DNA of 64,000 nucleotides, taken from the NCBI GenBank assembly GCA_003416985.1, contig QVIN01000006.1, forward strand, positions 434,001 through 498,000, given 5' to 3'. Below are positions 35,810 to 45,556 of the stretch, piece after piece. Both the position numbers and the translations under genes were made by a program. This stretch comes from Duganella sp. BJB480. GTDB taxonomy: Bacteria; Pseudomonadota; Gammaproteobacteria; Burkholderiales; Burkholderiaceae_D. The notes under the pieces were generated by a model. The model did no database searches. It was not told the DNA's origin and saw only the letters and a list, made by a program, of their open reading frames with translations. Position 1 is the first letter of the stretch; each line of letters opens with the position of its first letter.

Positions 35810-36763
35810 ATGTCGGAAGAGCCGAATTCGTCAATGTTTCGCGCCGCCGGCGCGCCGGACCGCCAGGAAAGGTTCGATGGCGTGACCGTGTTCGTGGAGG
35901 TGGTGCGGCTGGGCGGCTTCGCGCGCGCGGCCGAACACCTGGGCCTGACCCGCTCGGCGGTCGGCAAGGCCATGGCGCGGCTGGAGGCGCGGCTGGCCAC
36001 GCGCCTGTTCCATCGCACCACGCGGGTGCAGAGCCTGACCGACGACGGCCAGATCTACTACGAACACTGCCTGCGCGCGCAGGCCGAGCTGCAGGCGGCC
36101 GAGGCGCAGATGGCGTCCGGCCGTTACGAGGTGGCGGGGCGCCTGCGGGTGTCCATGCCGGTGCTGTTTGGCCGCCACTGCGTCGCCCCCGTCCTGCTGG
36201 AGCTGGCGCGGCGGCATCCGTCGCTGGAGCTGCAGCTGAGTTTCAGCGACCGTCCGGTCGACGTGCTGGCGGAAGGCTTCGACCTCGCCATCCGCTGCGG
36301 CGTGCTGGGCGCCGAGAGCGAGGGGCTGCGTGCGCGCAAGCTGGCGGTGCTGCGCAAGCGCGTGTGCGCCTCGCCGGCCTACCTCGCCACCCATGGACAG
36401 CCGCGCCTGAGCGCCGAACTGGCCGCGCACAGCATCCTGATCTACCGCCGCGCCGACCGCGTCAACACCTGGCAGTTGCCGGACGCGGCGGGGCGGATCG
36501 TGGACCTGCCGCTGACGTCGCGGCTGCAGCTCGACGATCTGGAAGCGATCGCCGACGCCGCCGTTGCCGGCCTGGGCCTGGCATGGCTGCCGGAGTGGCT
36601 GGTGCGCGACCGGCTGCGGAGCGGGGCGCTGGCAGGCGTCATGGACGACCAGCCCGGCGCGACCATGGACTGTCATGCCGTGTGGCCCGCCACGCCGCAC
36701 ATGTCGCTGCGCCTGCGCCTGGCGGTGGACGCGCTGGTGGAACAGCTGCCGGCGCTTGCCTGA
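35810..36763 (+). CDS. LysR-family transcriptional regulator
   Basis: A 317-residue LTTR. The winged HTH is at about residues 24-85 (VVRLGGFARAAEHLGLTRSA, then LFHRTTRVQSLT), followed by a LysR substrate-binding domain (GRLRVSMPVLFGRHCVAPVL, then CGVLGAESEGLRARKL). The N-terminus has about 18 extra residues. It belongs to the CrgA/AaeR-like subgroup judged by the RTTR signature. Divergent from the YciI/DJ-1/amidohydrolase/SDR operon with 113 bp between, so it is the probable regulator. The ligand is unknown. Confidence 0.9.
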   Translation: MSEEPNSSMFRAAGAPDRQERFDGVTVFVEVVRLGGFARAAEHLGLTRSAVGKAMARLEARLATRLFHRTTRVQSLTDDGQIYYEHCLRAQAELQAAEAQMASGRYEVAGRLRVSMPVLFGRHCVAPVLLELARRHPSLELQLSFSDRPVDVLAEGFDLAIRCGVLGAESEGLRARKLAVLRKRVCASPAYLATHGQPRLSAELAAHSILIYRRADRVNTWQLPDAAGRIVDLPLTSRLQLDDLEAIADAAVAGLGLAWLPEWLVRDRLRSGALAGVMDDQPGATMDCHAVWPATPHMSLRLRLAVDALVEQLPALA

Positions 36764-36856
36764 GCAGGGCCTGTGGTATACTTCTAACCCGTTGATTTAT
36801 AAGGAAGATGGCGGTGGTCGCCCGTTGCGCCGTGGCGCCGCCGTCCACGAAAAAAC

Positions 36857-37306
36857 ATGATGAAACAATTGCTCTCCTCCTGCGTTATCGGCGTCACGCT
36901 GACCCTGGCCGTGGCCGGCTGCGACCGCGCCAAGCCGCCCGTTCCCGCCACCGCCGCCGCCAACGCCACGCCGCTGCAAAAGATCGACACCGTGGCCGGC
37001 ACCGGCAAGGAAGCGGTGGCCGGCGTGACCGCCGTGGTCAACTACACCGGCTGGCTGTACGAGCCGAACTCGCCCTTGCAGCACGGCGCGCAGTTCGATT
37101 CCTCGATCGGCCGCGAGGCCTTCAGCTTCCCGCTGGGCGGCGGCCGCGTCATCCCGGGCTGGGACGAGGGCGTGCAGGGCATGAAGGTCGGCGGCAAGCG
37201 CACGCTGATCGTGCCGGCCAGCATGGGCTACGGCGAAAACGGCGCGGGCCCGATCCCGCCCAACGCCACGCTGATCTTCGACGTCGAGCTGCTGGACGTG
37301 CGCTGA
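36857..37306 (+). CDS. FKBP-type peptidyl-prolyl isomerase, predicted lipoprotein
   Basis: A 149-residue protein. The signal sequence ends in a lipobox (LAVAGC, Cys22), so it is probably lipid-anchored. The FKBP domain occupies about 42-148: VNYTGWLYEP, FSFPLGGGRVIPGWDEGVQG, GGKRTLIVPASMGYGENG and IPPNATLIFDVELLDV. All core active-site residues are there. It would catalyse proline isomerisation of envelope proteins. It begins with two Met codons. The gene appears to stand alone after LysR. Confidence 0.9.
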   Translation: MMKQLLSSCVIGVTLTLAVAGCDRAKPPVPATAAANATPLQKIDTVAGTGKEAVAGVTAVVNYTGWLYEPNSPLQHGAQFDSSIGREAFSFPLGGGRVIPGWDEGVQGMKVGGKRTLIVPASMGYGENGAGPIPPNATLIFDVELLDVR

Positions 37307-37357
37307 AGCGTCGCGGGCATCGCGTCCCGGTCCTGGCGCGGGACGTGGAACGTGCGC

Positions 37358-38035
37358 TCACCCCACGCCGGGGCCGGTCGGGAAGGCACCCTTGATGTCG
37401 TCGAGCTTGTCGTCGATGGAGTAGGGCAGGGCCTTGGCCAGCAGGTCGAGGATGATCAGGCCGTTGATGGCGCCGTCCTCGTCCACCGCCTGCCGCAGGC
37501 GCCCGGCCATGGCGGCGTTGACGCTTTGCAGCGCCTGGTAGCTGGCCTTCAATCCGTGCAGCTCCCAGTCCGGCGAGCCGCCCTGGCGCGACAGGAAGTA
37601 TTGCGCCAGCAGATAGGTCGAGGCCGCGCGGTAGATGGTCTCCTCCTCGGTGGCGAAGGGCAGGTGGAAATGCGCCATGGGCCGCAGAAAGGCCGTGTGC
37701 GGGCAGGCGCTGCTGGCGGCCAGCAGTCCCATCAACGCGCCCACGCCGCGCTGCACGGTGGTGAGCTTGCTGACGCTGCGTTCGGCCGTGTCGACCCGCA
37801 CCTCGACCTGGTCGTAGGAGCGCAGCTTGCCCATGATGGCGACCAGCGGCACGAAGCGCACGGCCATCGGGCAGTGCGGCGAGCTGGCGGGCCGCAGCGG
37901 ACAGTTGGGGCACTGCTGGCGTTCCAGCGCGGTCCAGTCCGGCAGGTCGGCCGGCGTCTCCGTGGCGTCGGCCGTCACCGCGCAACTGGCGCTGTGGCCG
38001 TCGGCGAAGCGGAAGTGATAGTGGACGTTTTGCAT
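37358..38035 (-). CDS. Cys-rich protein of unknown function (possibly DUF6901)
   Basis: A 225-residue protein. The N-terminal part begins MQNVHYHFRFADGHSASCAV, and at about residues 42-56 there is a compact Cys cluster (CPNCPLRPASSPHCP) that could bind a metal or Fe-S cluster. The remainder is helical with no membrane segment (YRAASTYLLAQYFLS, GLIILDLLAKALPYSIDDKL). It resembles a family I recall as DUF6901, but this is not certain. It is convergent with the FKBP gene, with 51 bp between. No operon partner. Confidence 0.6.
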   Translation of the reverse strand: MQNVHYHFRFADGHSASCAVTADATETPADLPDWTALERQQCPNCPLRPASSPHCPMAVRFVPLVAIMGKLRSYDQVEVRVDTAERSVSKLTTVQRGVGALMGLLAASSACPHTAFLRPMAHFHLPFATEEETIYRAASTYLLAQYFLSRQGGSPDWELHGLKASYQALQSVNAAMAGRLRQAVDEDGAINGLIILDLLAKALPYSIDDKLDDIKGAFPTGPGVG

Positions 38036-38135
38036 GGACCCGGTTCCTCGGCCGATTGTTCGCTGTCCGGCGTGGGCGCCGGCCGGCCCAGTTTAGTCCC
38101 ATTGCAATACGGTGGCAATCACGCGGGCGCTCCGC

Positions 38136-39026
38136 TCATTCCTTCCTGATGTGCTCTGCGAGGAAGTCGATCAGCAGCCGGACGCCGGGCAGCAGGCCCC
38201 GGCGCGACGGGAACACCGCGTGGATGATGCCGCCCTTGGGCGCCCAGCCCGGCAGCACGTCGACCAGCGCACCCCGTTGCAGATCGTCCTCCACCACCAT
38301 GTGCGGCAGCTGCACGATGCCGGTGCCGCCCAGCGCGGCCTGGCGCAGCGCCGTCATGTCGTCGGTGATGTAGCGCGGCTGGTGCCGCACCTGCGCTTCC
38401 GCGTCCTCCGGGCCGAGCATCTGCCACGCGTGGTCGCGCACCGGGCCCCAGTCCAGGCTGGGCAGGCCGGACAGCTCGGACGGCCGCAGCGGCGCGGCGT
38501 GGCGCGCCAGCAGCGCGGGGCTGGCCACCAGCCGCTGCGGGCTGGCCGACAGCACCCGCATCACCAGATCGGTGTTCTCCAGCGGCGGAAAGCGCACCCG
38601 CAGGGCCAGGTCGAAGCCCTCGCCGAGCACGTCGACGCGGCGGTTGGTGGCGTCCAGGTGCACCTGCACCCTGGGATACGCGGCCATGAAGCGCGCCACC
38701 AGCTCGCCGACGCGGTAGTCCAGCAGCGCGGTGGGGCAGCTCATGCGGATCACGCCCTGCGGCTCGGCGTGCTCGCGCTGCATCACCTCGCGCGCTGCGT
38801 CGGCCTGCACCAGCACGCCGACGCAGCGCTCGTAGAACTGCTGGCCCAGCGCGGTGACCGAGAAGTGGCGCGTGGTCCGCTGCAGCAGGCGCACGTCGTG
38901 CGCCGCCTCCAGCGCGGCGATCCGGCGGCTGAGCTTGGACTTGGGCATGTTCAGCGCGCGCCCGGCCTGCGTGAAGCCGCCGTGCTCGACCACCTTCACG
39001 AAATAGAAAATATCGTTTAAATCCAT
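38136..39026 (-). CDS. LysR-family transcriptional regulator
   Basis: A 296-residue LTTR. The winged HTH is at residues 1-60 (FYFVKVVEHGGFTQAGRAL, SKLSRRIAALEAAHDVRLLQ), with the RTTR signature LLQRTTRHFSVTALGQ, then the effector domain from about 90 (VIRMSCPTALLDYRVGELV). Divergent from the isochorismatase-fold hydrolase at 39128, which is probably its target. The subgroup resembles YafC/DsdC-like regulators of quinone or drug response; the ligand is unknown. Confidence 0.9.
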   Translation of the reverse strand: MDLNDIFYFVKVVEHGGFTQAGRALNMPKSKLSRRIAALEAAHDVRLLQRTTRHFSVTALGQQFYERCVGVLVQADAAREVMQREHAEPQGVIRMSCPTALLDYRVGELVARFMAAYPRVQVHLDATNRRVDVLGEGFDLALRVRFPPLENTDLVMRVLSASPQRLVASPALLARHAAPLRPSELSGLPSLDWGPVRDHAWQMLGPEDAEAQVRHQPRYITDDMTALRQAALGGTGIVQLPHMVVEDDLQRGALVDVLPGWAPKGGIIHAVFPSRRGLLPGVRLLIDFLAEHIRKE

Positions 39027-39127
39027 CGTTGTTTCAAATAAGGAACACTGACGGCATTTTATGTCACTTTCGCCAACGCTACGGCGGCCCTATCATCGTT
39101 GCCTTTCCAACCATTCAAGGACTCATC

Positions 39128-39769
39128 ATGACCAGCGAAACCATCCGCAATCCCGCCGGCGACCATCTGCTCACGCCCCAGAACAGCGCGCTGATCGTCA
39201 TCGACTATCAGCCGGTGCAGGTGAACTCGATCGCCTCGATGGACCGCCAACTGCTGATCAACAATATCGTCGGCGTGTCCAAGGCCGCCGTGGTGTACGG
39301 CCTGCCCATCGTCCACTCGACCGTCAACGTCAAGACCGGCCTGAACCAGCCGCCCATCCCGCAGCTGCGCCAGGTGCTGGACGGCCACGCGACCGTCGAC
39401 CGCACCACCATCAACTCGTGGGAGGACGTCGAGTTCCGCCAGGCGGTGGAGGCGACCGGCCGCAGGAAGCTGATCATGACCGCGCTGTGGACCGAGGCCT
39501 GCCTGACCTTCCCGGCGCTCGACGCGCTGGCGGCCGGCTACGAGGTTTACGTGGTGGCCGACGCGGTCGGCGGCACCTCGGCGGCCGCGCACGAGATGGC
39601 GCTGCGCCGCATCGAGCAGGCCGGCGGCAGGATGATCAGCACGGTGCAGCTGTTCTGCGAGCTGCAGCGCGACTGGCAGCGCAGCGCCACTGTGCCAGCC
39701 TTCATCGACCTGTTCGTGTCGACCGGCGGCACGGCCGGCATCCAGTTCGCGTACGACCGCGCGCAGTAA
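39128..39769 (+). CDS. isochorismatase-superfamily hydrolase (YcaC-like)
   Basis: A 213-residue cysteine hydrolase. The active-site Asp is in ALIVIDYQPVQ, and the Cys is in MTALWTEACLTFPALDAL. The adjoining GYEVYVVADAVGGTSAAAHE segment is typical of the YcaC branch. The start at 39128 (MTSETIRNPAGD) is preceded by AAGGAC; the longer in-frame extension upstream has no ribosome site. Substrate is unknown. Regulated probably by the divergent LysR at 38136. Confidence 0.88.
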   Translation: MTSETIRNPAGDHLLTPQNSALIVIDYQPVQVNSIASMDRQLLINNIVGVSKAAVVYGLPIVHSTVNVKTGLNQPPIPQLRQVLDGHATVDRTTINSWEDVEFRQAVEATGRRKLIMTALWTEACLTFPALDALAAGYEVYVVADAVGGTSAAAHEMALRRIEQAGGRMISTVQLFCELQRDWQRSATVPAFIDLFVSTGGTAGIQFAYDRAQ

Positions 39770-39871
39770 GCGGCGCGCCACAGGCGGGCGTTACGGAACA
39801 CTGCGCGTTGTTTGCTTCTGTTAAGATGAAAGCACAGTGTTCCCAATGCGCCGCGGGCGCCACTCTGTCCT

Positions 39872-42800
39872 ATGCAAATCGATCCAAGCCCATCGTTGAT
39901 AGCGGATCAGCCGGTGCCCGTGGCCAGCGGCGAGCGGGCGAACGTCGACGGCGCCGATCCGCAGACGCCGTTCGACCACTGTCCGTACTTCGTCTTCACG
40001 GTCGGCATGGACGGCCGGGTGTCGGCGCTGAACCTGTACGGCCGCCAGCGCCTGGGCGCGTATCGCCTGGGCGAGCCGGTGGCGCGGCTGTACACCGACT
40101 GGGCCGCGCAGCTGCTGCAGGACGCGGCGCTGGTGGCCGCCCGCCAGACCGGCTACTGGCACGGCGAACTGGAACTGCTGGGCGCCGACGGCGCCTTCCA
40201 TCCGGTGACGCAATCGATCGAGTTGCAACCCGCAAGCGAGCAGCGGCCGGCGCGCTACCTGTGCCTGGCCTACGACCTCAACGACTACGACGTTTACGAA
40301 TCGCTGCTGCGCTTCAAGCGCCTGTTCGAGCACCATCCGCAGCCGATGTGGATCTACGACCTGCAGACGCTGCGCTTCCTGATGGTCAACGCCGCCGCCG
40401 TGGCGCACTACGGCTACAGCGAGGCCGAGTTCCTGCAGATGACCATCAAGGACATCCGCCCGTCCGAGCAGCTGGCCGCGCTGGAGCGCAACCTGGCCGC
40501 CGCGCCGCGCCGGGGCGCCGAGCTGGCCGGCGTGTGGACCCACGTCAAGCGCGACGGCGCGCGCATCGACGTGCAGATCTCGTCGCACTCGCTGACCGTG
40601 GCCGGCCGGGCGGCGCGCTTCGTGATGTCGCACGACGTGACCGAGCAGCTGCGCATGGAGGCCGAGCTGTACGCCTCGCGCGAGCTCAAGCAGCTGGTGA
40701 TCGACCACATCCCACATCAAATCTTCTGGAAGGACCTGGACGGCAAGTACTGCGGCTGCAACACCGTGTTCGCCGCCGCGGCCGGGCTGGCGACGGTGGA
40801 CGAGGTGGCCGGCAAGACCGACGACGACTTCCCCTGGCGCCACAACGCGGTCCGCATCCGCGCCGACGACCGCGACATCGTCGCCACCGGCCGGGCCCGC
40901 CTCGACGCGGAGGAACAGATGCTGCGCGAGGACGGCCGCGTGCACTGGTACCTGATCAACAAGCTGCCGTTCCACGACCAGCGCGGCGGCATCATCGGCG
41001 TGGTGGGCACGATCGAGGACATCACCGCCCGCAAGGAGGCCGAGCAGGCCCTGCGCCTGCGCGGGCGCGCGCTCGAGGCCAGCGACAACGCGGTGGTGAT
41101 CACCGCGCACGGCCCCGGCGGCGAGCTGATCGAGTACACCAACCCGGCCTTCACCCGCCTGTTCGGCTACACCGAGGCCGAGGCGGCGGGGCGCCAGCTC
41201 GACATGCTGCTCGAGCAGCACGACGGCGACCGCGCCGCGCTGCACGAGGCGCTCGGCGGCGTGCACGAGCTGACCATCACGCTGCGCATCGCCCACCGCG
41301 ACGGCTACCTGATGTGGGCCCGCCTGCACGTGGCGCCGGTGCCGGCCGCCGACGGCCTGCCCAGCCACCACGTGTGCGTGCTGACCGACATGACCGAGTC
41401 GATCACCTACCAGCAGCAGCTGGAGCACCAGGCCAACCACGACCCGCTGACCGGCCTGCCGAACCGGGCGCTGTTCGGCGACCGCATGGCCCAGGCCATC
41501 GGCTACGCCGAGCGCTACGGCCATCCGCTGTGGGTGGTGTTCATCGACCTGGACAACTTCAAGCTGGTCAACGACAGCCTGGGCCACCTGGCCGGCGACG
41601 AGCTGCTGTGCGCGGTCGGCGCGCGGCTGCGCGCCTGCGTGGGCGACAGCGACACCGTGGCCCGGCTCGGCGGCGACGAGTTCCTGCTGCTGCTGTCGGA
41701 CACCCCCGAGTCGCCGGCCGCCGCCGTGCTGCAGCGGGTGCAGGACAGCGTGGCCGCGTCGCTGACCGTGGCCGGCCAGGCGCTGACCGTCACCTGCAGC
41801 ATGGGCGTGAGCGTGTTCCCGACCGACGGCGGCGAGCCGCAGCAGCTGCTCAAGCACGCCGACATCGCCATGTACCGCGCCAAGGAAAGCGGGCGCAACC
41901 AGCTGCAGTTCTACGAGGCGGCCATGCACAGCCGCATCGCCGAGCGCACCATGATCGAGGCCGAGCTGCGCCACGCGCTGGCGCGCGACCAGCTGCGCCT
42001 GCACTACCAGCCCAAGGTCGACCTGCGCACCGGCGCCGTGGTCGGCATGGAGGCGCTGCTGCGCTGGCAGCATCCGACGCTGGGCATGGTGTCGCCGGCG
42101 CGCTTCGTCGGCGTGGCCGAGGAGACCGGGCTCATCGTCGAGATCGGCCGCTGGGTCACGCGCACCGCCTGCTTCCAGAACATGGCGTGGCAGCAGGCCG
42201 GGCTGACGCCGCTGCGGGTGGCGGTCAACGTCTCGGCGCGCCAGTTCCGCGACCCCAACCTGAGCCGCGAGGTGCAGGCCGCGCTGTCCGACAGCGGCCT
42301 CGACCCGCGCTACCTGGAGCTCGAGCTGACCGAGAGCCTGGTGATGCACAACGTCGACGGCGCGGTGGCGGTGGTCACGGAGCTCAAGCGGATGGGCATC
42401 GCGCTGTCGATCGACGACTTCGGCACCGGCTACTCGTCGCTGGCTTACCTCAAGCTGTTCCCGGTCGACTATTTAAAAATCGACCAGTCCTTCGTGCGCG
42501 AGATGCTCACCGAGCCCAAGGTGGCGGCCATCGTGCGCTCGGTGATCGCGCTGGGCCAGAGCCTGGGCTTCAAGGTCATCGCCGAGGGCGTGGAGACCGA
42601 GGCCCAGCTGGCCTACCTGCGGCGCCACCAGTGCGACGACATGCAGGGTTACCTGTTCAGCAAGCCGTTGTCGGCGGACGACTTCGCCGAGCTGCTGCGT
42701 TCGGAGCGCGGCCTGCCGCCGGCGCCCGGCGAGGCGTCCGCCGACCAGCGGACCCTGCTGCTGCTGGACGACGAGCCCAGCATCCGCAACGCGCTGACCC

Positions 42801-43165
42801 GCCTGCTGCGCCCGGACGGCTACCGCATCCTGCGCGCCAACACCGCCGAGGAGGGCTTCGACCTGCTGGCCAGCCACGCGGTGCAGGTGGTGGTCAGCGA
42901 CCAGCGCATGCCCGGCATGAACGGCACCGAGTTCCTCAGCCGCGTCAAGGACATGTACCCGGAGACCATCCGCATCATCCTGTCCGGCTACACCGAGCTG
43001 GAGGCCGTGCTGAGCGCCATCAACCGCGGCGAGATCTACCGCTTCTACACCAAGCCGTGGGACGACATGGTGTTGCGGGAGAATATTCGGGATGCCTTCC
43101 GGTATCAGAAAATGATGTTCGGCAAAACGGCGCCGCGTGCGCCGGAAGGCGCGCCGGACGGATAG
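39872..43165 (+). CDS. PAS-GGDEF-EAL protein with C-terminal receiver domain
   Basis: A 1097-residue, apparently soluble c-di-GMP enzyme. PAS-type modules cover about 30-135, 145-260, 272-390 and 398-510. The GGDEF motif is intact at 600-604 (RLGGDEFLLL) and the EAL motif is intact at 727-729 (MEALLRW), with DDFGTGYSSLAYLK, so both synthesis and breakdown of c-di-GMP are possible. A receiver domain follows (about 960-1075), with phospho-acceptor Asp1010 in VVSDQRMPGMNGTEF, close to RpfG-type receivers. Having the receiver at the C-terminus is unusual. First of four consecutive signalling genes; the next starts 69 bp downstream. Confidence 0.92.
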   Translation: MQIDPSPSLIADQPVPVASGERANVDGADPQTPFDHCPYFVFTVGMDGRVSALNLYGRQRLGAYRLGEPVARLYTDWAAQLLQDAALVAARQTGYWHGELELLGADGAFHPVTQSIELQPASEQRPARYLCLAYDLNDYDVYESLLRFKRLFEHHPQPMWIYDLQTLRFLMVNAAAVAHYGYSEAEFLQMTIKDIRPSEQLAALERNLAAAPRRGAELAGVWTHVKRDGARIDVQISSHSLTVAGRAARFVMSHDVTEQLRMEAELYASRELKQLVIDHIPHQIFWKDLDGKYCGCNTVFAAAAGLATVDEVAGKTDDDFPWRHNAVRIRADDRDIVATGRARLDAEEQMLREDGRVHWYLINKLPFHDQRGGIIGVVGTIEDITARKEAEQALRLRGRALEASDNAVVITAHGPGGELIEYTNPAFTRLFGYTEAEAAGRQLDMLLEQHDGDRAALHEALGGVHELTITLRIAHRDGYLMWARLHVAPVPAADGLPSHHVCVLTDMTESITYQQQLEHQANHDPLTGLPNRALFGDRMAQAIGYAERYGHPLWVVFIDLDNFKLVNDSLGHLAGDELLCAVGARLRACVGDSDTVARLGGDEFLLLLSDTPESPAAAVLQRVQDSVAASLTVAGQALTVTCSMGVSVFPTDGGEPQQLLKHADIAMYRAKESGRNQLQFYEAAMHSRIAERTMIEAELRHALARDQLRLHYQPKVDLRTGAVVGMEALLRWQHPTLGMVSPARFVGVAEETGLIVEIGRWVTRTACFQNMAWQQAGLTPLRVAVNVSARQFRDPNLSREVQAALSDSGLDPRYLELELTESLVMHNVDGAVAVVTELKRMGIALSIDDFGTGYSSLAYLKLFPVDYLKIDQSFVREMLTEPKVAAIVRSVIALGQSLGFKVIAEGVETEAQLAYLRRHQCDDMQGYLFSKPLSADDFAELLRSERGLPPAPGEASADQRTLLLLDDEPSIRNALTRLLRPDGYRILRANTAEEGFDLLASHAVQVVVSDQRMPGMNGTEFLSRVKDMYPETIRIILSGYTELEAVLSAINRGEIYRFYTKPWDDMVLRENIRDAFRYQKMMFGKTAPRAPEGAPDG

Positions 43166-43234
43166 TATTGGTGAGTTTTCCGTCCGGTAAACTAGGCATA
43201 ATTGTTGGAGCCAACAATGGTATCAGGAGGCGGT

Positions 43235-44455
<1,221 letters not shown>

Positions 44456-44524
44456 ACCCATGCCGGGAGACCGCCTGCACCCCCACCTGAACCTGAAGCC
44501 GATCCGCGCGATCCGGGAGCAACC

Positions 44525-45547
44525 ATGAAGCGCTATACCCTGCGAGCCATGTGGCCGGCCGCCGCCGCGCTGGCGGTGGCGCTGGCCGGCGCGGCGCTGT
44601 GGCTGGCGTTGCGCGCGCCGCCGGCGCCGCCCGCCGCGCCCGAGGCCATCGTCATCGCCACCAACACCGAGTACGTGGGCGCCTGTCCGGTGATGGCGGC
44701 CCAGGCCAAGGGCTATTTCGCCGGCCAGCGGCTGGCGGTGCGGCTGCAGCCCTACACCAGCGGCCGCGAGGCGCTGCTGGCGGTGACCTCGCACCGGGCC
44801 GACATGGCCACCGTGGCCGACATCCCCATCATGTTCTTCGCCATGGAGGGCACGCCGATCCAGGTGGTCAGCACCATCTTCCGCACCGGGCGCGACCACG
44901 GCCTGGTGGCGCGGCGCGACCGCGGCATCGCCAGGCCGGCCGACCTCAAGGGTAAGCGCATCGGCGTCACGCTCAGCACCTCGGGCCACTTCACGCTGGA
45001 GGTGTTCCTCAACCGCCAGCGGCTCGACACCCGCGACGTGCAACTGGTGAACTATCCGCCCGACGCCCTGCAGCAGGCCGTCACCGACGGCAAGGTGGAC
45101 GCGGTCGCCGGCTGGGACCCGTTCCTGGGCGCGGCCGCCGAAAGCCTGGGCGGCAACGGCATCCGCTTCGGCGGGGCCGACATCTACGAGAGCATCTACA
45201 ACATGGTGGCGCTGGCGCCGTACATCCACCAGCGTCCCGGCACCATGGTGCGGCTGCTGCGGGCGCTGGAGCAGGGCGAGCGTTTCTGCCGCGACCAGCC
45301 GGGCGCCGCGTTGGCCTTCTTTCCCCGGCTGTCGGCCGGCCAGGCCTCGGCCATGCTGGCGGCCTGGCCGGCCCACCACTTCGGCCTGGAGCTGGACCAG
45401 AGCCTGCTGCTGGTGCTGGAGGACCAGTCGCGCTGGGCGATCAAGGCCGGGCTGACCGGCGCGCGCGCGGTGCCCAACTTCCTCGACTACATCTACCTCG
45501 ACGGGCTCAAGGCCGTGAGCCCGTCCGAGGTGACCATCATCTACTAG
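44525..45547 (+). CDS. ABC-type substrate-binding protein (NrtA/SsuA/ThiY-like), membrane-anchored
   Basis: A 340-residue protein. The N-terminus has one hydrophobic segment (about 9-30) without a clear cleavage site, so it may be anchored. The periplasmic domain has the NMT1/SsuA pattern: IATNTEYVGACPVMAAQAKG, GREALLAVTSHRADMATVAD, LKGKRIGVTLSTSGHFTLEV and DAVAGWDPFLGAA. No permease or ATPase is nearby. It ends 9 bp before the kinase gene at 45557. I infer that it is a ligand receptor for that kinase rather than a transport component. Confidence 0.85.
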   Translation: MKRYTLRAMWPAAAALAVALAGAALWLALRAPPAPPAAPEAIVIATNTEYVGACPVMAAQAKGYFAGQRLAVRLQPYTSGREALLAVTSHRADMATVADIPIMFFAMEGTPIQVVSTIFRTGRDHGLVARRDRGIARPADLKGKRIGVTLSTSGHFTLEVFLNRQRLDTRDVQLVNYPPDALQQAVTDGKVDAVAGWDPFLGAAAESLGGNGIRFGGADIYESIYNMVALAPYIHQRPGTMVRLLRALEQGERFCRDQPGAALAFFPRLSAGQASAMLAAWPAHHFGLELDQSLLLVLEDQSRWAIKAGLTGARAVPNFLDYIYLDGLKAVSPSEVTIIY

Positions 45548-45556
45548 GGACGCCGC

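Noticed and set aside
44525..45547. Part of an ABC importer
   Set aside because: No permease or ATPase gene is adjacent, and the gene is joined to a sensor kinase, so a receptor role is more likely.
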